Shown here piece after piece: positions 36,232 through 45,222 of a stretch of DNA of 64,000 nucleotides. This DNA comes from Pseudomonadales bacterium (lineage in GTDB: Bacteria > Pseudomonadota > Gammaproteobacteria > Pseudomonadales > DT-91). Below the pieces are notes generated by a model. It ran no database searches. It worked only from the letters and a program-made list of their open reading frames with translations, and was not told where the DNA came from. The position numbers and the translations under genes were made by a program. The stretch is taken from the NCBI GenBank assembly GCA_013215055.1, contig JABSRQ010000011.1, positions 37,939-101,938 of the forward strand. The letters are read 5' to 3'. Every line of letters begins with the position of its first letter. The first letter of the stretch is position 1.

Positions 36232-37530
36232 TTAAAAAATCATATCCAGGCCAATGCGGTAGGCACTGGGCTGAAGGTTTATCTCTGACAATGTAAAGGT
36301 GCTGCTGTCGTATGCATAGCCGTCATCGTCTTTAAGCATATATTCAAACTTCATAGCGGCCGAACGATGAAAATCCCAACGTGCTCCGATGATATATTCT
36401 TGGACCAGGCTTTCTTGCGCTACATGAAGAATACCCTCTACCGTACTTCTCATTGCCGCGGCAGAGCCACTGACTCTACGATCGGGATCGTTAATATAAT
36501 CTGCAGTAAGTTCATTACTTAGATCCAACGTATCCTGATTCACATCTGTTTTCAGCGATGAATAGGTTAGCGATATACTCCATCCTGCCGGTAAACGTGT
36601 GCCCATCATCACATAATAAGCCTCCTTGCCTGAGGAGACCATATTGTCTTCGATATCCGATTTTGTATATTCCGTTACAGCAAAGAAATAATCAAAATCC
36701 AGGGTCAGGCCGGCGCCATAATGTTCGGTGGTATCCTCCTGTAAATAAAAGTGCTGTTCCAGCTCTGAAATATCGATGCCGGGCATACCCTGTGCAATTG
36801 CATTCAGACCAGCCACACTTTTTTCGATGGCACTGAAATCGTCAAGGGTGACATCCATCTGTGCATAGACGATGCGGAAGGTCAGCCATTCATATTCCAT
36901 GGTCCAGGCGATACCCATAGCATCGTCAACTTCGACATGGGAGGCTTCATCGAAAGAGGCGCCCGTGTCATCTTCCAGTGTGACGGTAAAATCTTCCTGT
37001 GTTGTACCGGCAAAAACCAGCACCTCCGATGTCCAGTCACCGATACTGCTGATATAACTTAACTTGCCACCATCTAATGATTTAAAAAAGGTTCTGCCAT
37101 AAATGGCATCGGGTGTATCTATCCACTGATAGGCATACCCAACATCGATAAAATCGGAATACATATACAGTGGCGCACGAATTTTACCGGCGGTGAGGGA
37201 TAAGCCAGGTGTAAATGCGTAGGAGACATAGATCCAGTCAAAATCGGGTTCATAATCATCCTTGCCGTAGGCGACCATTTGCGCGCCAAAACTTAAAGAG
37301 TCATCAAGATCACCATCCAGCCTGAGGCCCAAGAGATTAAGATCACGAAAGTTTGATTCATTAGTTATTTCGTCGTTGTAGTCACCTTCTTCTTCTTTTG
37401 ACGTGGTCTTGGTAACGGCGAAGGAGGCAAAGCCAGAGAAGGATAGATCAACTTCAGAAGACTGTGTCTGTGTACTGAGCATTGTCATCGACAACGCAGC
37501 GGCTAGGCATAGCTGTTTATTCACTAACAT
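36232..37530 (-). CDS. Outer-membrane porin
   Basis: The 432-residue protein has a signal peptide (cleavage near TQS-SEVDL) and a mature part made of alternating beta strands, ending in a C-terminal Phe (YRIGLDMIF). Repeated patterns such as LSFSGFASFAVTKT, SLSFGAQMVAYGK, LSLTAGKIRAPLYMYSDF, TAGYAYQWIDTPDAIYG and AMKFEYMLKDDDG are those of DcaP/OprP-like gram-negative porins with about 16 strands. The acidic, Asn-rich loops are typical of marine porins. It is upstream of, and co-transcribed with, the PstS-like gene. Confidence 0.8.
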   Translation of the reverse strand: MLVNKQLCLAAALSMTMLSTQTQSSEVDLSFSGFASFAVTKTTSKEEEGDYNDEITNESNFRDLNLLGLRLDGDLDDSLSFGAQMVAYGKDDYEPDFDWIYVSYAFTPGLSLTAGKIRAPLYMYSDFIDVGYAYQWIDTPDAIYGRTFFKSLDGGKLSYISSIGDWTSEVLVFAGTTQEDFTVTLEDDTGASFDEASHVEVDDAMGIAWTMEYEWLTFRIVYAQMDVTLDDFSAIEKSVAGLNAIAQGMPGIDISELEQHFYLQEDTTEHYGAGLTLDFDYFFAVTEYTKSDIEDNMVSSGKEAYYVMMGTRLPAGWSISLTYSSLKTDVNQDTLDLSNELTADYINDPDRRVSGSAAAMRSTVEGILHVAQESLVQEYIIGARWDFHRSAAMKFEYMLKDDDGYAYDSSTFTLSEINLQPSAYRIGLDMIF

Positions 37531-37821
37531 TTACATTCCCCAATGTGAAAGTTCCGCGGCTAATTTAACCGACTTTAAATGAATCGACAACTTACATTTA
37601 CTCCTTGCTTAATTCATTTAACTTGTTGATTTTACTGTATTTTAAACTGGTTGTTTTTTGTTACTTCGTTTTCACTTTATCTGATTACTAATTTTTTTGA
37701 CAAGGGAAATTCATCTTCATTAAATTATTTACTGACTCTTAGTTAAGGTGTTAGTCTGCGAAAACTTTAGCTATAACGTTAGAGTGGGTTAGAGAAAAAT
37801 GACAAAAACAGGAATACAGAA

Positions 37822-39030
37822 ATGATTAAAAAAACTTTAAAAAAGGCTTTGCCATTAGCCATTGCAGCGGCAGCTGCATCGACTTCATTCAATGCCACTG
37901 CATTAAATATTTTATTAACCAACGATGACGGATACGGTGCACACGGTATCGTTGTTTTGGAAAGTGCTCTGAAAGCTGCGGGACATTCGGTGTATGTTTC
38001 TGCCCCGGCTGAAGATAGCAGCGGTACCAGTGGCTCTATCAATACTGACCGCGGAGCTACAGTAGGTTTCACCGATGAAACCGGTGAAGGCACAAATTTT
38101 TCTGTTCAGGGTTCTCCGGTAGATTCTGTTAGTGCAGGGCTTTACGGTTTATTTGCCGATAAAAATATCGATGTGGTTATTTCAGGTTCTAACGCGGGGC
38201 AAAATGTTGGCAAGTTAACCAATAATTCCGGTACCGTTGGTGCAGCCATGTTTGCATTACGTAACGGTGTATCTTCTATCGCCGTGTCTGTTGCGGTTGA
38301 TTTACCTTTGTTGGTTGAGGTCAGTGAAATCAGTGATGAGCTTAAAGCCTTAGGTGGTCAGGCTTATATGAAGGGTGCTGAAGCGCAGGCTAAAGGTGAT
38401 TTAATTCAGGCTGAACTGGCTAAGGAAAATCCTGATATGGCTTTAGTGGGCCAGTTAAGTGCTGAGGTTGAAGCGCTGCAGCTGGAAATCGCAGATTTAC
38501 AAGATCAGATCAATGCCAAGAAAGTTGAGATTTATGCTGTTTTGGCACAGGCTGATGCCCGTGTTGAAGATGGCCAACTTGCGGCTGCAACGATTGTTGT
38601 GAATACGCTGGATTCTCTGGAACAAACCATGCTGGAATCCGGTTCAGAAAAATTGCTTCCTGAAGGCATTGCGTTAAATATCAATGTTCCAGGAAAAACC
38701 CTGGCTGAAATTCCCAAGGTGAAGATGACGAAAGTCACCAACGATAACCTCGGTGACTTTCAAATCATTATGGAAAATGGTGAGCTGATTGTTGATGCAC
38801 AAACCAACCGCTTAGTTGCCGGTGCAGCCTTGGGGCAAGTGCCTGAAGATTATCTTGATCTGAAATCTGAAGCCCAGGCTTTGTTTTCCGGTTATGCAAC
38901 GATCTCTCCGCTAGATGGAAACTTAGGTGCTAAAACCCGAGCCGATGGTGCCAGCCAGTGGTCAGAACTGAAGCTGAACCTGCGTGGTGAGCAATTATTG
39001 ATTGAAGTTGCAGACGGTACTGCTCAGTAA
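37822..39030 (+). CDS. Secreted SurE-family phosphatase with coiled-coil insertion
   Basis: The 402-residue protein has a signal peptide (AIAAAAASTSFNATA). The SurE metal site is intact: NDDGYGAHGIVVLESAL (~residues 34-50) and SGSNAGQNVG (~116-125), with the NNSGTVGAAMFAL and SIAVSV strands following. After residue ~173 the family sequence is interrupted by about 105 residues that are almost entirely coiled coil (AQAKGDLIQAELAKENPDMALVG, then EVEALQLEIADLQDQINAKKVEIYAVL). The SurE fold then resumes at LPEGIALNINVPG and KVKMTKVTND. The usual protein is ~250 residues and cytoplasmic; export and the insertion set this one apart. Family members are nucleotidases or acid phosphatases. Confidence 0.82.
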   Translation: MIKKTLKKALPLAIAAAAASTSFNATALNILLTNDDGYGAHGIVVLESALKAAGHSVYVSAPAEDSSGTSGSINTDRGATVGFTDETGEGTNFSVQGSPVDSVSAGLYGLFADKNIDVVISGSNAGQNVGKLTNNSGTVGAAMFALRNGVSSIAVSVAVDLPLLVEVSEISDELKALGGQAYMKGAEAQAKGDLIQAELAKENPDMALVGQLSAEVEALQLEIADLQDQINAKKVEIYAVLAQADARVEDGQLAAATIVVNTLDSLEQTMLESGSEKLLPEGIALNINVPGKTLAEIPKVKMTKVTNDNLGDFQIIMENGELIVDAQTNRLVAGAALGQVPEDYLDLKSEAQALFSGYATISPLDGNLGAKTRADGASQWSELKLNLRGEQLLIEVADGTAQ

Positions 39031-39049
39031 TTATTACCCTGTAAGATAA

Positions 39050-39080
39050 AAAACGCCAGCCTTGTGCTGGCGTTTTTTTT
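39050..39080 (+). terminator. Rho-independent terminator after SurE
   Basis: AAAACGCCAGC pairs with GCTGGCGTTTT around loop CTTGT, followed by a run of T, about 20 bp after the surE-like stop codon. Confidence 0.9.
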
Positions 39081-39126
39081 GCACCTGCGTTACAGGCGCA
39101 TTAATAAATTGCTTGCTTAGGTAGCA

Positions 39127-40716
39127 CTACATAATCGGTAATCGTAGCGTAAAGGTTGTGTTGCTAGTGTTTGTGCCTGTCTCTTTTTTACTGTGTTTTA
39201 ACTCAATACTTCCATTAGCTTGTTGTAACAGTGATCGAATAATCGATAGGCCTAGGCCTGTGCCGCCTTTATCTCTTTTGGTGGTGAAGAAGGGCGTAAA
39301 TATTTTTTCGGCATTGGCGGTGCTGATGCCATCACCATTGTCGGCCACGTTTATTTCCATATATTGATGCTGCGTATTCAGCGTGGCTGTGATGTGTATT
39401 TCTGTGGCATGGGCCTGCTGGGCATTGCTGATGAGGTTTTCCATAATGCTTTGCAGTATCTCGTCGGCCAGGGCGATATGTGTGTTTTCCAATATGTTGC
39501 TCTGTATGGTGACGCTGGTTTGTTTGTTGTGGTACTGGCTTTGCAAGTTGTTTAGCAGTGGAGCCAAGGCACAGTGTTTTCCGGGGGCTATTTTGTAATC
39601 GGCCCTGGCAAATTCGAGTAAACGGTGTACGAGGTTTTCCAGGCGTATGCTGTCTTTTTGTAAGTTGCCGAGGAATTTTTTTAACTCGGCAGGGGTCATT
39701 GTGTCGTGATGATCTAACAGTAATTCTACCGCACCCTGAATCGATGTGACGGGTGTTTTGAATTCATGGGAGACATGGGAGGCAAATTCCAGAATGTATT
39801 CTGAGCGCTGTTCCAGGCTTTTGGATAACTTGGCCAGTGTTACCGACAGGGTGTTTACCTCTTCGGTAATGGGATGCTCTAAAGGTTTGATGGCATCTTT
39901 TTCACCGTTGAGTGCACGTTGGGCTTGTTTGATAAGCTCGGCAATGGGGCGGTTAATCGCTAGGGCTGTAGCAATGGAGACAGCCCATATCATCAGAATG
40001 ACCAGCAAAATATAACTGATGATGCTGGATTTATTCAGTAATAAAATCTGCCACAGGGTTTTGGGTGTGCGTGAGACAACGATGGCTGCAATCACCTGTT
40101 GCTTGATTTTTACCGGGTGAACAATGTGCACACGGTAGCTGCCCGAACGGCTGATGGAACTGAATACATGGTCGGGATGTTTAACCACTCTGGCTCTTAA
40201 TAGGCTTTGGTGTTCACCGTGAAGCGCCTCACGTACTTCTTTGCGGTTGTGCATAGCCCGGCCGATCTGATCGGTATTGGTGGAGCCGATAACCGTGCCA
40301 TCAGGGTTAAGCACCTGAATACTCGACAGTGCAAAACGCTGCGCTTCTTTGAGAATGGGATTGATCAACAGCCCCAGTTGTTTATCGTTTATTGATAATG
40401 GGTTGCTACCGGCAATAAGGTCGGGCTCCAGCGCTTGAATCGGGTCATTGGATAGATCTAACACTGCAGCCACCGGAGACCAGTCAGCTTGCTGTGTGTT
40501 TGTCGTTTGTGCCGCTAGTTTTTGGCGCTGCTTTAAGATGGCGCTGATAAAATAAGCCTGGCTATTCAGTTCTGCTTCGGTTTGTCGTATCAGGGTATTC
40601 TCATAGATGGTCAGCAGATTCAAACTGGCGATGATAACGACAATAATGGTGAAGTTAACCAGCAGTAAAACAGTTCTGATCTTTAGCAGCTTATGAACAT
40701 GTCGGCTTATTCGCAT
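39127..40716 (-). CDS. Membrane sensor histidine kinase
   Basis: The 529-residue protein has two membrane helices (~15-37 and ~233-255) around a ~195-residue periplasmic sensor with a PDC/CACHE-like pattern (LSSIQVLNPDGTVIGSTNTDQIGRAM, SGSYRVHIVHPVKIKQQVIAAIVVSR). It then has HAMP, HisKA with His317 in HVSHEFKTP, and a HATPase domain ([25 protein letters not shown]). Its start overlaps the stop of the response-regulator gene by 10 bp, so they are translated together; both face away from the DUF4173 gene. The architecture resembles CreC/BaeS-type kinases, but a stimulus is not evident. Confidence 0.86.
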   Translation of the reverse strand: MRISRHVHKLLKIRTVLLLVNFTIIVVIIASLNLLTIYENTLIRQTEAELNSQAYFISAILKQRQKLAAQTTNTQQADWSPVAAVLDLSNDPIQALEPDLIAGSNPLSINDKQLGLLINPILKEAQRFALSSIQVLNPDGTVIGSTNTDQIGRAMHNRKEVREALHGEHQSLLRARVVKHPDHVFSSISRSGSYRVHIVHPVKIKQQVIAAIVVSRTPKTLWQILLLNKSSIISYILLVILMIWAVSIATALAINRPIAELIKQAQRALNGEKDAIKPLEHPITEEVNTLSVTLAKLSKSLEQRSEYILEFASHVSHEFKTPVTSIQGAVELLLDHHDTMTPAELKKFLGNLQKDSIRLENLVHRLLEFARADYKIAPGKHCALAPLLNNLQSQYHNKQTSVTIQSNILENTHIALADEILQSIMENLISNAQQAHATEIHITATLNTQHQYMEINVADNGDGISTANAEKIFTPFFTTKRDKGGTGLGLSIIRSLLQQANGSIELKHSKKETGTNTSNTTFTLRLPIM

Positions 40717-41393
40717 AGGCTTAACTTGTATCCTGCACCGTGAACGGTTTCTATAGGGTAGCCATCCAGGGCTGCAAATTTGGAACGCACGCGGCGGATA
40801 TGGCTATCGATGGTTCTATCACTGACGATAACATTGTCATAAGCGCGCTGCATCAATTCACTGCGGCTGAACACCTTACCAGGGAATGAGGTTAGCGTGA
40901 GCAGCAGGTTGATTTCGGTTACGGTGAGCACGATGGGATGATCATCCCAGGCGGCCTGAAAGCGGTGCCTATCGATAAACAGCTTATTTTTTCTGAAATC
41001 GTCTTCGCTGTTTGTGTTTTCAGTGGCTGGCTGTAATGTACGGCGTAATACCGCTCTAACACGAGCAACCAGTTGGCGAGGGCTAAATGGCTTAAAGATA
41101 TAATCATCACCGCCCAGCTCCAGGCCCAGAATCATATCAATTTCATCATCCATGGCGGTAACAAAAATAATCGGAGTCTCGGCCTGTTTACGTATTGCCT
41201 TGCAGGCTTCCAGCCCCGACATTTCCGGCATCATAATATCCATAACCAGCAGATCGGGTTTATGTTGAAAATATTTATCAACCGCCTGCAGGCCATTCTC
41301 TGCCTGTAGGGTTTGATAGCCCTGTTTTTCCAGGGCAAATACCATCACGTCTCTAATATGTGGGTCATCATCCACGACCAGTATCTTTGCCAT
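40707..41393 (-). CDS. OmpR-family response regulator
   Basis: ATG at 41393 gives MAKILVVDDDPHIRDVMVFALE and a protein of 228 residues, the usual length; longer frames start upstream without a good ribosome site. The receiver carries the acidic pocket DDD, the phosphoacceptor in LLVMDIMMPEMSG (~51) and FKPFSPRQLVARV with the conserved Lys. The C-terminal winged helix (TVTEINLLLTLTSFPGKVFSRSELMQRAYDNVIVSDRTIDSHIRRVRSKF) is of OmpR/PhoB type. Phased TTGCAC repeats in the upstream divergent region are candidate binding sites, so it may regulate itself and the DUF4173 gene. Confidence 0.9.
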   Translation of the reverse strand: MAKILVVDDDPHIRDVMVFALEKQGYQTLQAENGLQAVDKYFQHKPDLLVMDIMMPEMSGLEACKAIRKQAETPIIFVTAMDDEIDMILGLELGGDDYIFKPFSPRQLVARVRAVLRRTLQPATENTNSEDDFRKNKLFIDRHRFQAAWDDHPIVLTVTEINLLLTLTSFPGKVFSRSELMQRAYDNVIVSDRTIDSHIRRVRSKFAALDGYPIETVHGAGYKLSLCE

Positions 41394-41457
41394 TGCTGTG
41401 TCCATTATTACTTTAGCTGCGTTCATGTTAGCAATGCTGCTAGCGGAATTAAATGCA

Positions 41458-41495
41458 TTGCACAACAATTGCACATAATTCCGCGAAATTTGCAC
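41458..41495. promoter_or_regulatory. Phased TTGCAC repeats, candidate OmpR-family operator
   Basis: TTGCAC begins at 41458, 41469 and 41490, that is 11 and 21 bp apart, with a degenerate copy (TTCCGC) at about 41479. Direct hexamers spaced by one helix turn are how OmpR-family regulators bind. It sits between the divergent response-regulator and DUF4173 genes, 65 bp from the regulator's start and 69 bp before the DUF4173 start. Confidence 0.55.
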
Positions 41496-41563
41496 ATGAT
41501 GAACATCAGTGCTGCAAAACGGCTCTGCATAATGAACTTAACTATCTAGCTAAGGGCGTTATC

Positions 41564-43021
41564 ATGGAAAACAGACAATATCTGTCCATTATCATTTTGG
41601 GGCTATCCGGCCTTTACGGCATTTTTGCACAATACCTTTTTGTCGATATGGGGCTGGGCTTTAATGTTACGGTTTACCTTTGGTTGATGACCACGTTGCT
41701 TGTGGCATTCCAGTACTACCAGCGTAAAAGCTGGAACCGCTTGTCAGTAGCGTTGGCAGGGTTCACGTTATTTTTTGCACTCTCGTTCAGCATTTACGAA
41801 TCTTTTGCCTTGCTGCTTTTGAATAGCTTAGGCTTGCTGCTGATTTTGATGTTAAGCGTGACAGAGACCCGAGAGCGCTGCTACTACAAAATTTCTGAGT
41901 TACTGCTGGCATTGCTGCGTTTGTTTTTCTTGCCGATTGTAGCCCTTGCGCGTTTGCTGCCTGATGCGTTATTGCCCACCCGTACTTTGATAGCCCATCC
42001 TCATCTGCGTTCCATTCTAAAAGGGCTGTTATGGGCACTGCCGATCTTGTGGATGTTTGGCAGTTTATTGATCTCGTCAGATCTGCGTTTTGAACGTTTC
42101 ACCGATGTCTTGTTTGATGTTGATATGTTGTCGTTGTCAGAATCCTTTTTGTATACCTTATTCTTTGCCGCTATTACTACGGCCGTACTCTACTATATTG
42201 CACTGCATCAGAAATCGTCTGTGGTTATGACTGTAGCGACCCGAAAACTGCCCATTGATGGTATTCAGATTATGACGATTATGTCGTGCATCAATCTGTT
42301 ATTTGCCAGTTACATAGCTGTGCAATTTACTTACTTTTTTGGTGGTGATGCGCTGGTGACACATACACAGGGTGTTACTTATTCATCCTACGCCAGAAAA
42401 GGTTTTTGGGATCTGGTTTTGATTGCGGTAATTGCATTACCTTTGCTTTATCTGGCTGATGATTATTTGAAAGATGATGCAGCCTTGCTGCAGCGTTTAT
42501 TTCGTTATCAAGCCTTGTTTACCATTGCCGCGATTGCGTTGATGGAATGTTCTGCGGCGCACCGTATGGTTCTTTATGTGAGTGAATATCACTTAACCGC
42601 GCTGCGTTTTTATTCAACATGGTTTATGTGTTTTATCGTCTCTTGCCTGCTGATTTTTGTGGCAACCGTGCTCGCAGGTGCAAGGCAGCGTTTTATTATC
42701 AGTGTGTGTCTTTCAGCGTTAATGTTTATTGCCGTATTAAATTTGATAAACCCCGATGCCACGATTGCAAAAAGCAATATTGCTAAACTTGAAAGTGGAC
42801 AGCATATTGATAAATTTTATTTAAGCCAGCTGAGTATGGATGCGCTGCCGGTGGTTAGCCAGCATGCTATCAATAACGATGCAGAGCTGGCCTGTAAATT
42901 ATTGAAAAGGTTTGCTTACACGACACAAAGAGATTGGCAGGAGCAAAGCTGGTTTTACCAAAGGCATCTTGACAGTATGAAGGCGCTAAGATGGTCTCAA
43001 ATAGTTTGCGAGACATATTAG
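41564..43021 (+). CDS. DUF4173-type polytopic membrane protein
   Basis: The 485-residue protein has roughly eleven to twelve hydrophobic helices. Its middle part carries the DUF4153/DUF4173 motif: YFFGGDALVTHTQGVTYSSYARKGFWDLVLIAVIALPLLYLAD, the conserved TYA.YAR.GF pattern. The C-terminal soluble tail (ALPVVSQHAINNDAELACKLLKRFA) is also typical. Function in the family is unknown. I chose ATG at 41564, after a plausible AAGGGCG site; the frame is open from 41453. It is divergent from the two-component genes and has their candidate operator upstream, so it is probably their target. Confidence 0.8.
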   Translation: MENRQYLSIIILGLSGLYGIFAQYLFVDMGLGFNVTVYLWLMTTLLVAFQYYQRKSWNRLSVALAGFTLFFALSFSIYESFALLLLNSLGLLLILMLSVTETRERCYYKISELLLALLRLFFLPIVALARLLPDALLPTRTLIAHPHLRSILKGLLWALPILWMFGSLLISSDLRFERFTDVLFDVDMLSLSESFLYTLFFAAITTAVLYYIALHQKSSVVMTVATRKLPIDGIQIMTIMSCINLLFASYIAVQFTYFFGGDALVTHTQGVTYSSYARKGFWDLVLIAVIALPLLYLADDYLKDDAALLQRLFRYQALFTIAAIALMECSAAHRMVLYVSEYHLTALRFYSTWFMCFIVSCLLIFVATVLAGARQRFIISVCLSALMFIAVLNLINPDATIAKSNIAKLESGQHIDKFYLSQLSMDALPVVSQHAINNDAELACKLLKRFAYTTQRDWQEQSWFYQRHLDSMKALRWSQIVCETY

Positions 43022-43110
43022 CCATTTCAGGGGCATTGTTACTTTATATGCGAAGGCGAGAGTCTGTACATAAAAAGGTGAACCTATTCAGCTTTAATAT
43101 TTCTTCTACT

Positions 43111-43143
43111 TGGCTGATAAGATGCCCTGCATCTTATCAGCCA
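43111..43143. terminator. Strong 15-bp hairpin between convergent genes
   Basis: TGGCTGATAAGATGC pairs exactly with its complement around a 3-base loop, between the DUF4173 stop (43021) and the zapE stop (43164). T tracts are weak on both sides, but the stability suggests a bidirectional terminator. Confidence 0.65.
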
Positions 43144-43163
43144 GTTCCGCAGAGACATCTCGC

Positions 43164-44366
43164 TTATGATGCCGACTCTAATGCCGATGTTTCATCAGCA
43201 GAAAACTTAAGGCCTTCAACCTGGTATTCCAGTGAGGCCATTTCTGTTAGCCGGCTTAGCACCCGCTCAAATTCAAAGGTTAAACTGCCCTGAGTATACA
43301 GTTGCTCCAGCGGTACAGCGCTGCTGAGATAGAAGCGGATGCCACGTTCATAAAACTCATCAATCAGCGCAATAAAACGGCGAACGGCGTCATCCTTTGC
43401 GGCATATATCACCTGCCTTGCTCCTGTTGTGGTTGCGCCACCGCTGCCATCTTCCGTGCCTCTGGCAAGAATATGTTCGTATTGTTGGCCGTTTAATGAT
43501 GGTACGTTTAACAGTACTACCGTATCAAACTGATCGGCCAGTTCTATGTAATCAAGGTGGCTGCGTGGGCCTTCACATAGCTGAGAAAAACTAAAGCAGA
43601 TGCTGCGCTGCTGACGCGATAAAAACGGCAGATCCCGCCCCTGAATTGCAATCGTTGCTGCAGCCAAACCGACATGTGGCAATGCTAATGAGTTCATCAA
43701 CCGTTGAATCTGCGAGCTATAAGGTGCAAACGGCTCCGTTAGTGGTTCTACAAAATAATTCTGCGCATATGCCAGCTCTCGCAGGCGATGGTCTTCCGCC
43801 CCGGTTAAATGAATACTACGGGTAGCATTTTTTATCGCCGCTATCGCCGGTAAAAAACGTTGGCGCTGCAGGCCGTCCCAATACAATTTCTCAGGCTCGG
43901 TATTGCTGGTTGCCACCAGCACAACGCTATGCTGAAATAAATATTGCAATAGACGCCCCAGCAACATCGCATCACCGATATCGGCAACAAAGAACTCATC
44001 AAAACATAAAACCTTGTACTTTTTACTGAGATTTTTGGCAATAATTTTTAACGGGTCGACCTGCCCCGAAAGCTGATTTAACTGCTGGTGAATCGATGCC
44101 ATAAAATGGTGGAAATGCTGACGCAGACAATGTTCCGGCTGCAGCGATGCAACAAACAAATCCATCATCATGGTCTTGCCTCGGCCGACTTTTCCCCATA
44201 GATACAGGCCCTGAATCACATCACGATGAGCCCTGGATTGCTCTAATTGCCCATGAAGGACATCCAAAGCCTGCAGCGCAGGCTGCTGGGCTGGGTCATT
44301 ATCCAGCTTGGCACTATTTAGCAGCTGAAGATAACGTTGCTGGGGACCCATTCTATCGGTGAACAT
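43164..44366 (-). CDS. zapE: ZapE/AFG1-family cell-division ATPase
   Basis: The 400-residue protein has Walker A LWGKVGRGKTMMMDLF (residues ~57-70), Walker B VLCFDEFFVADIGDAM, and the AFG1/ZapE segment VATSNTEPEKLYWDGLQRQRFLPAI. The C-terminal end (RFIALIDEFYERGIRFYLSSAVPLEQLY.G) is also diagnostic. ZapE binds FtsZ and destabilises rings under low oxygen or heat in Escherichia coli. The length is slightly above the usual ~375. It has no operon partner here. Confidence 0.92.
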   Translation of the reverse strand: MFTDRMGPQQRYLQLLNSAKLDNDPAQQPALQALDVLHGQLEQSRAHRDVIQGLYLWGKVGRGKTMMMDLFVASLQPEHCLRQHFHHFMASIHQQLNQLSGQVDPLKIIAKNLSKKYKVLCFDEFFVADIGDAMLLGRLLQYLFQHSVVLVATSNTEPEKLYWDGLQRQRFLPAIAAIKNATRSIHLTGAEDHRLRELAYAQNYFVEPLTEPFAPYSSQIQRLMNSLALPHVGLAAATIAIQGRDLPFLSRQQRSICFSFSQLCEGPRSHLDYIELADQFDTVVLLNVPSLNGQQYEHILARGTEDGSGGATTTGARQVIYAAKDDAVRRFIALIDEFYERGIRFYLSSAVPLEQLYTQGSLTFEFERVLSRLTEMASLEYQVEGLKFSADETSALESAS

Positions 44367-44624
44367 CTGTAAGGCAGCCGTTATTTACGAGGCGCTATAT
44401 TAACACGTTTTGTTACAGACCCAGGTTTCATCTGCATTTAGGTATGGGGAGTTTATATCAGCCCATGCATGTTGATGTCGTATATTGTTTGTGGCTATAG
44501 CGATATGCTAGCCTGATGATAAGAGCGTTTATTACGATTGCCATAAATACACTTATTAGGCCGAAAAGCTACAATCAAACGGCTTACTTAAACATTTAAG
44601 CTTGTTATAAAGGAAGGGAGTTTG

Positions 44625-45221
44625 ATGCCTGAATTATCCTACGCTGCGCTGAATCTACGCTTCAATCCTTTTGGTGAGTTGGATATGGATGAGCGTCAAC
44701 ATTTGGCCTGTGTCAACATTGAGGGATTAATCGTCAGGTTGCAGGAAAAAAAGGTTGTTATACAGTTTATTGCCGATCACGGGCGTGGAAAAACCACCCA
44801 TCTGTTGGCGCTACATCGACATTTTAAGCAGCTGGTCTATATAAAACTTTTTCCAGATGAAAAGGCTGTTATTCCTAAAGATAATGTCTTATTTGTCGAT
44901 AGTATTGAAAACTTAAAGTTTTGGCGAAGGATGCGTTTATATCGTCAATGTCAGCAGTTGGCGGTAACCACCCATAGAGACTTAAGTAGAGAAATGCGCT
45001 GGGCGGGCTTAAACGTTGTTAGTGTTAACGTATCTGTTACGTCTATAGAGCAGCTTGAAAGGATTTTTTCACAGCGCATCGAGTATGCCAGACGTGGTGA
45101 CGGTGTCGTGCCCACGTTGGATAGCGCTTTGCTAAAACGCTTAAAAAATACCTATGGCGATAACATCAGAGCGATGGAATCAGAGCTATACGATTATTTT
45201 TACCAATTAAAAGGAGTTTAA
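44625..45221 (+). CDS. Small AAA-type ATPase, function unknown
   Basis: The 198-residue protein begins LSYAALNLRFNPFGELDMDERQHL, similar to the start of ExeA-like ATPases (PF), followed by Walker A ADHGRGKTTHL (residues 50-60). The Walker B candidate is NVLFVDSIENLKFW. It has no sensor-2 or C-terminal lid of the usual length, so it is shorter than ExeA. A ribosome site (AAGGAAGGGAG) precedes ATG 44625. Its stop codon is followed within two bases by the start of the arrestin-like gene, whose SD sequence lies inside this gene's end (AAGGAG), so the two proteins are probably made and act together. Confidence 0.65.
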   Translation: MPELSYAALNLRFNPFGELDMDERQHLACVNIEGLIVRLQEKKVVIQFIADHGRGKTTHLLALHRHFKQLVYIKLFPDEKAVIPKDNVLFVDSIENLKFWRRMRLYRQCQQLAVTTHRDLSREMRWAGLNVVSVNVSVTSIEQLERIFSQRIEYARRGDGVVPTLDSALLKRLKNTYGDNIRAMESELYDYFYQLKGV

Positions 45222-45222
45222 A

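Noticed and set aside
39746..40015. Plus-strand frames inside the histidine kinase gene
   Set aside because: Antisense shadows of a kinase with complete HisKA and HATPase motifs.
43111..43143. 15-bp hairpin after DUF4173 as a recombination site
   Set aside because: Position exactly between two convergent stop codons makes a terminator more likely.
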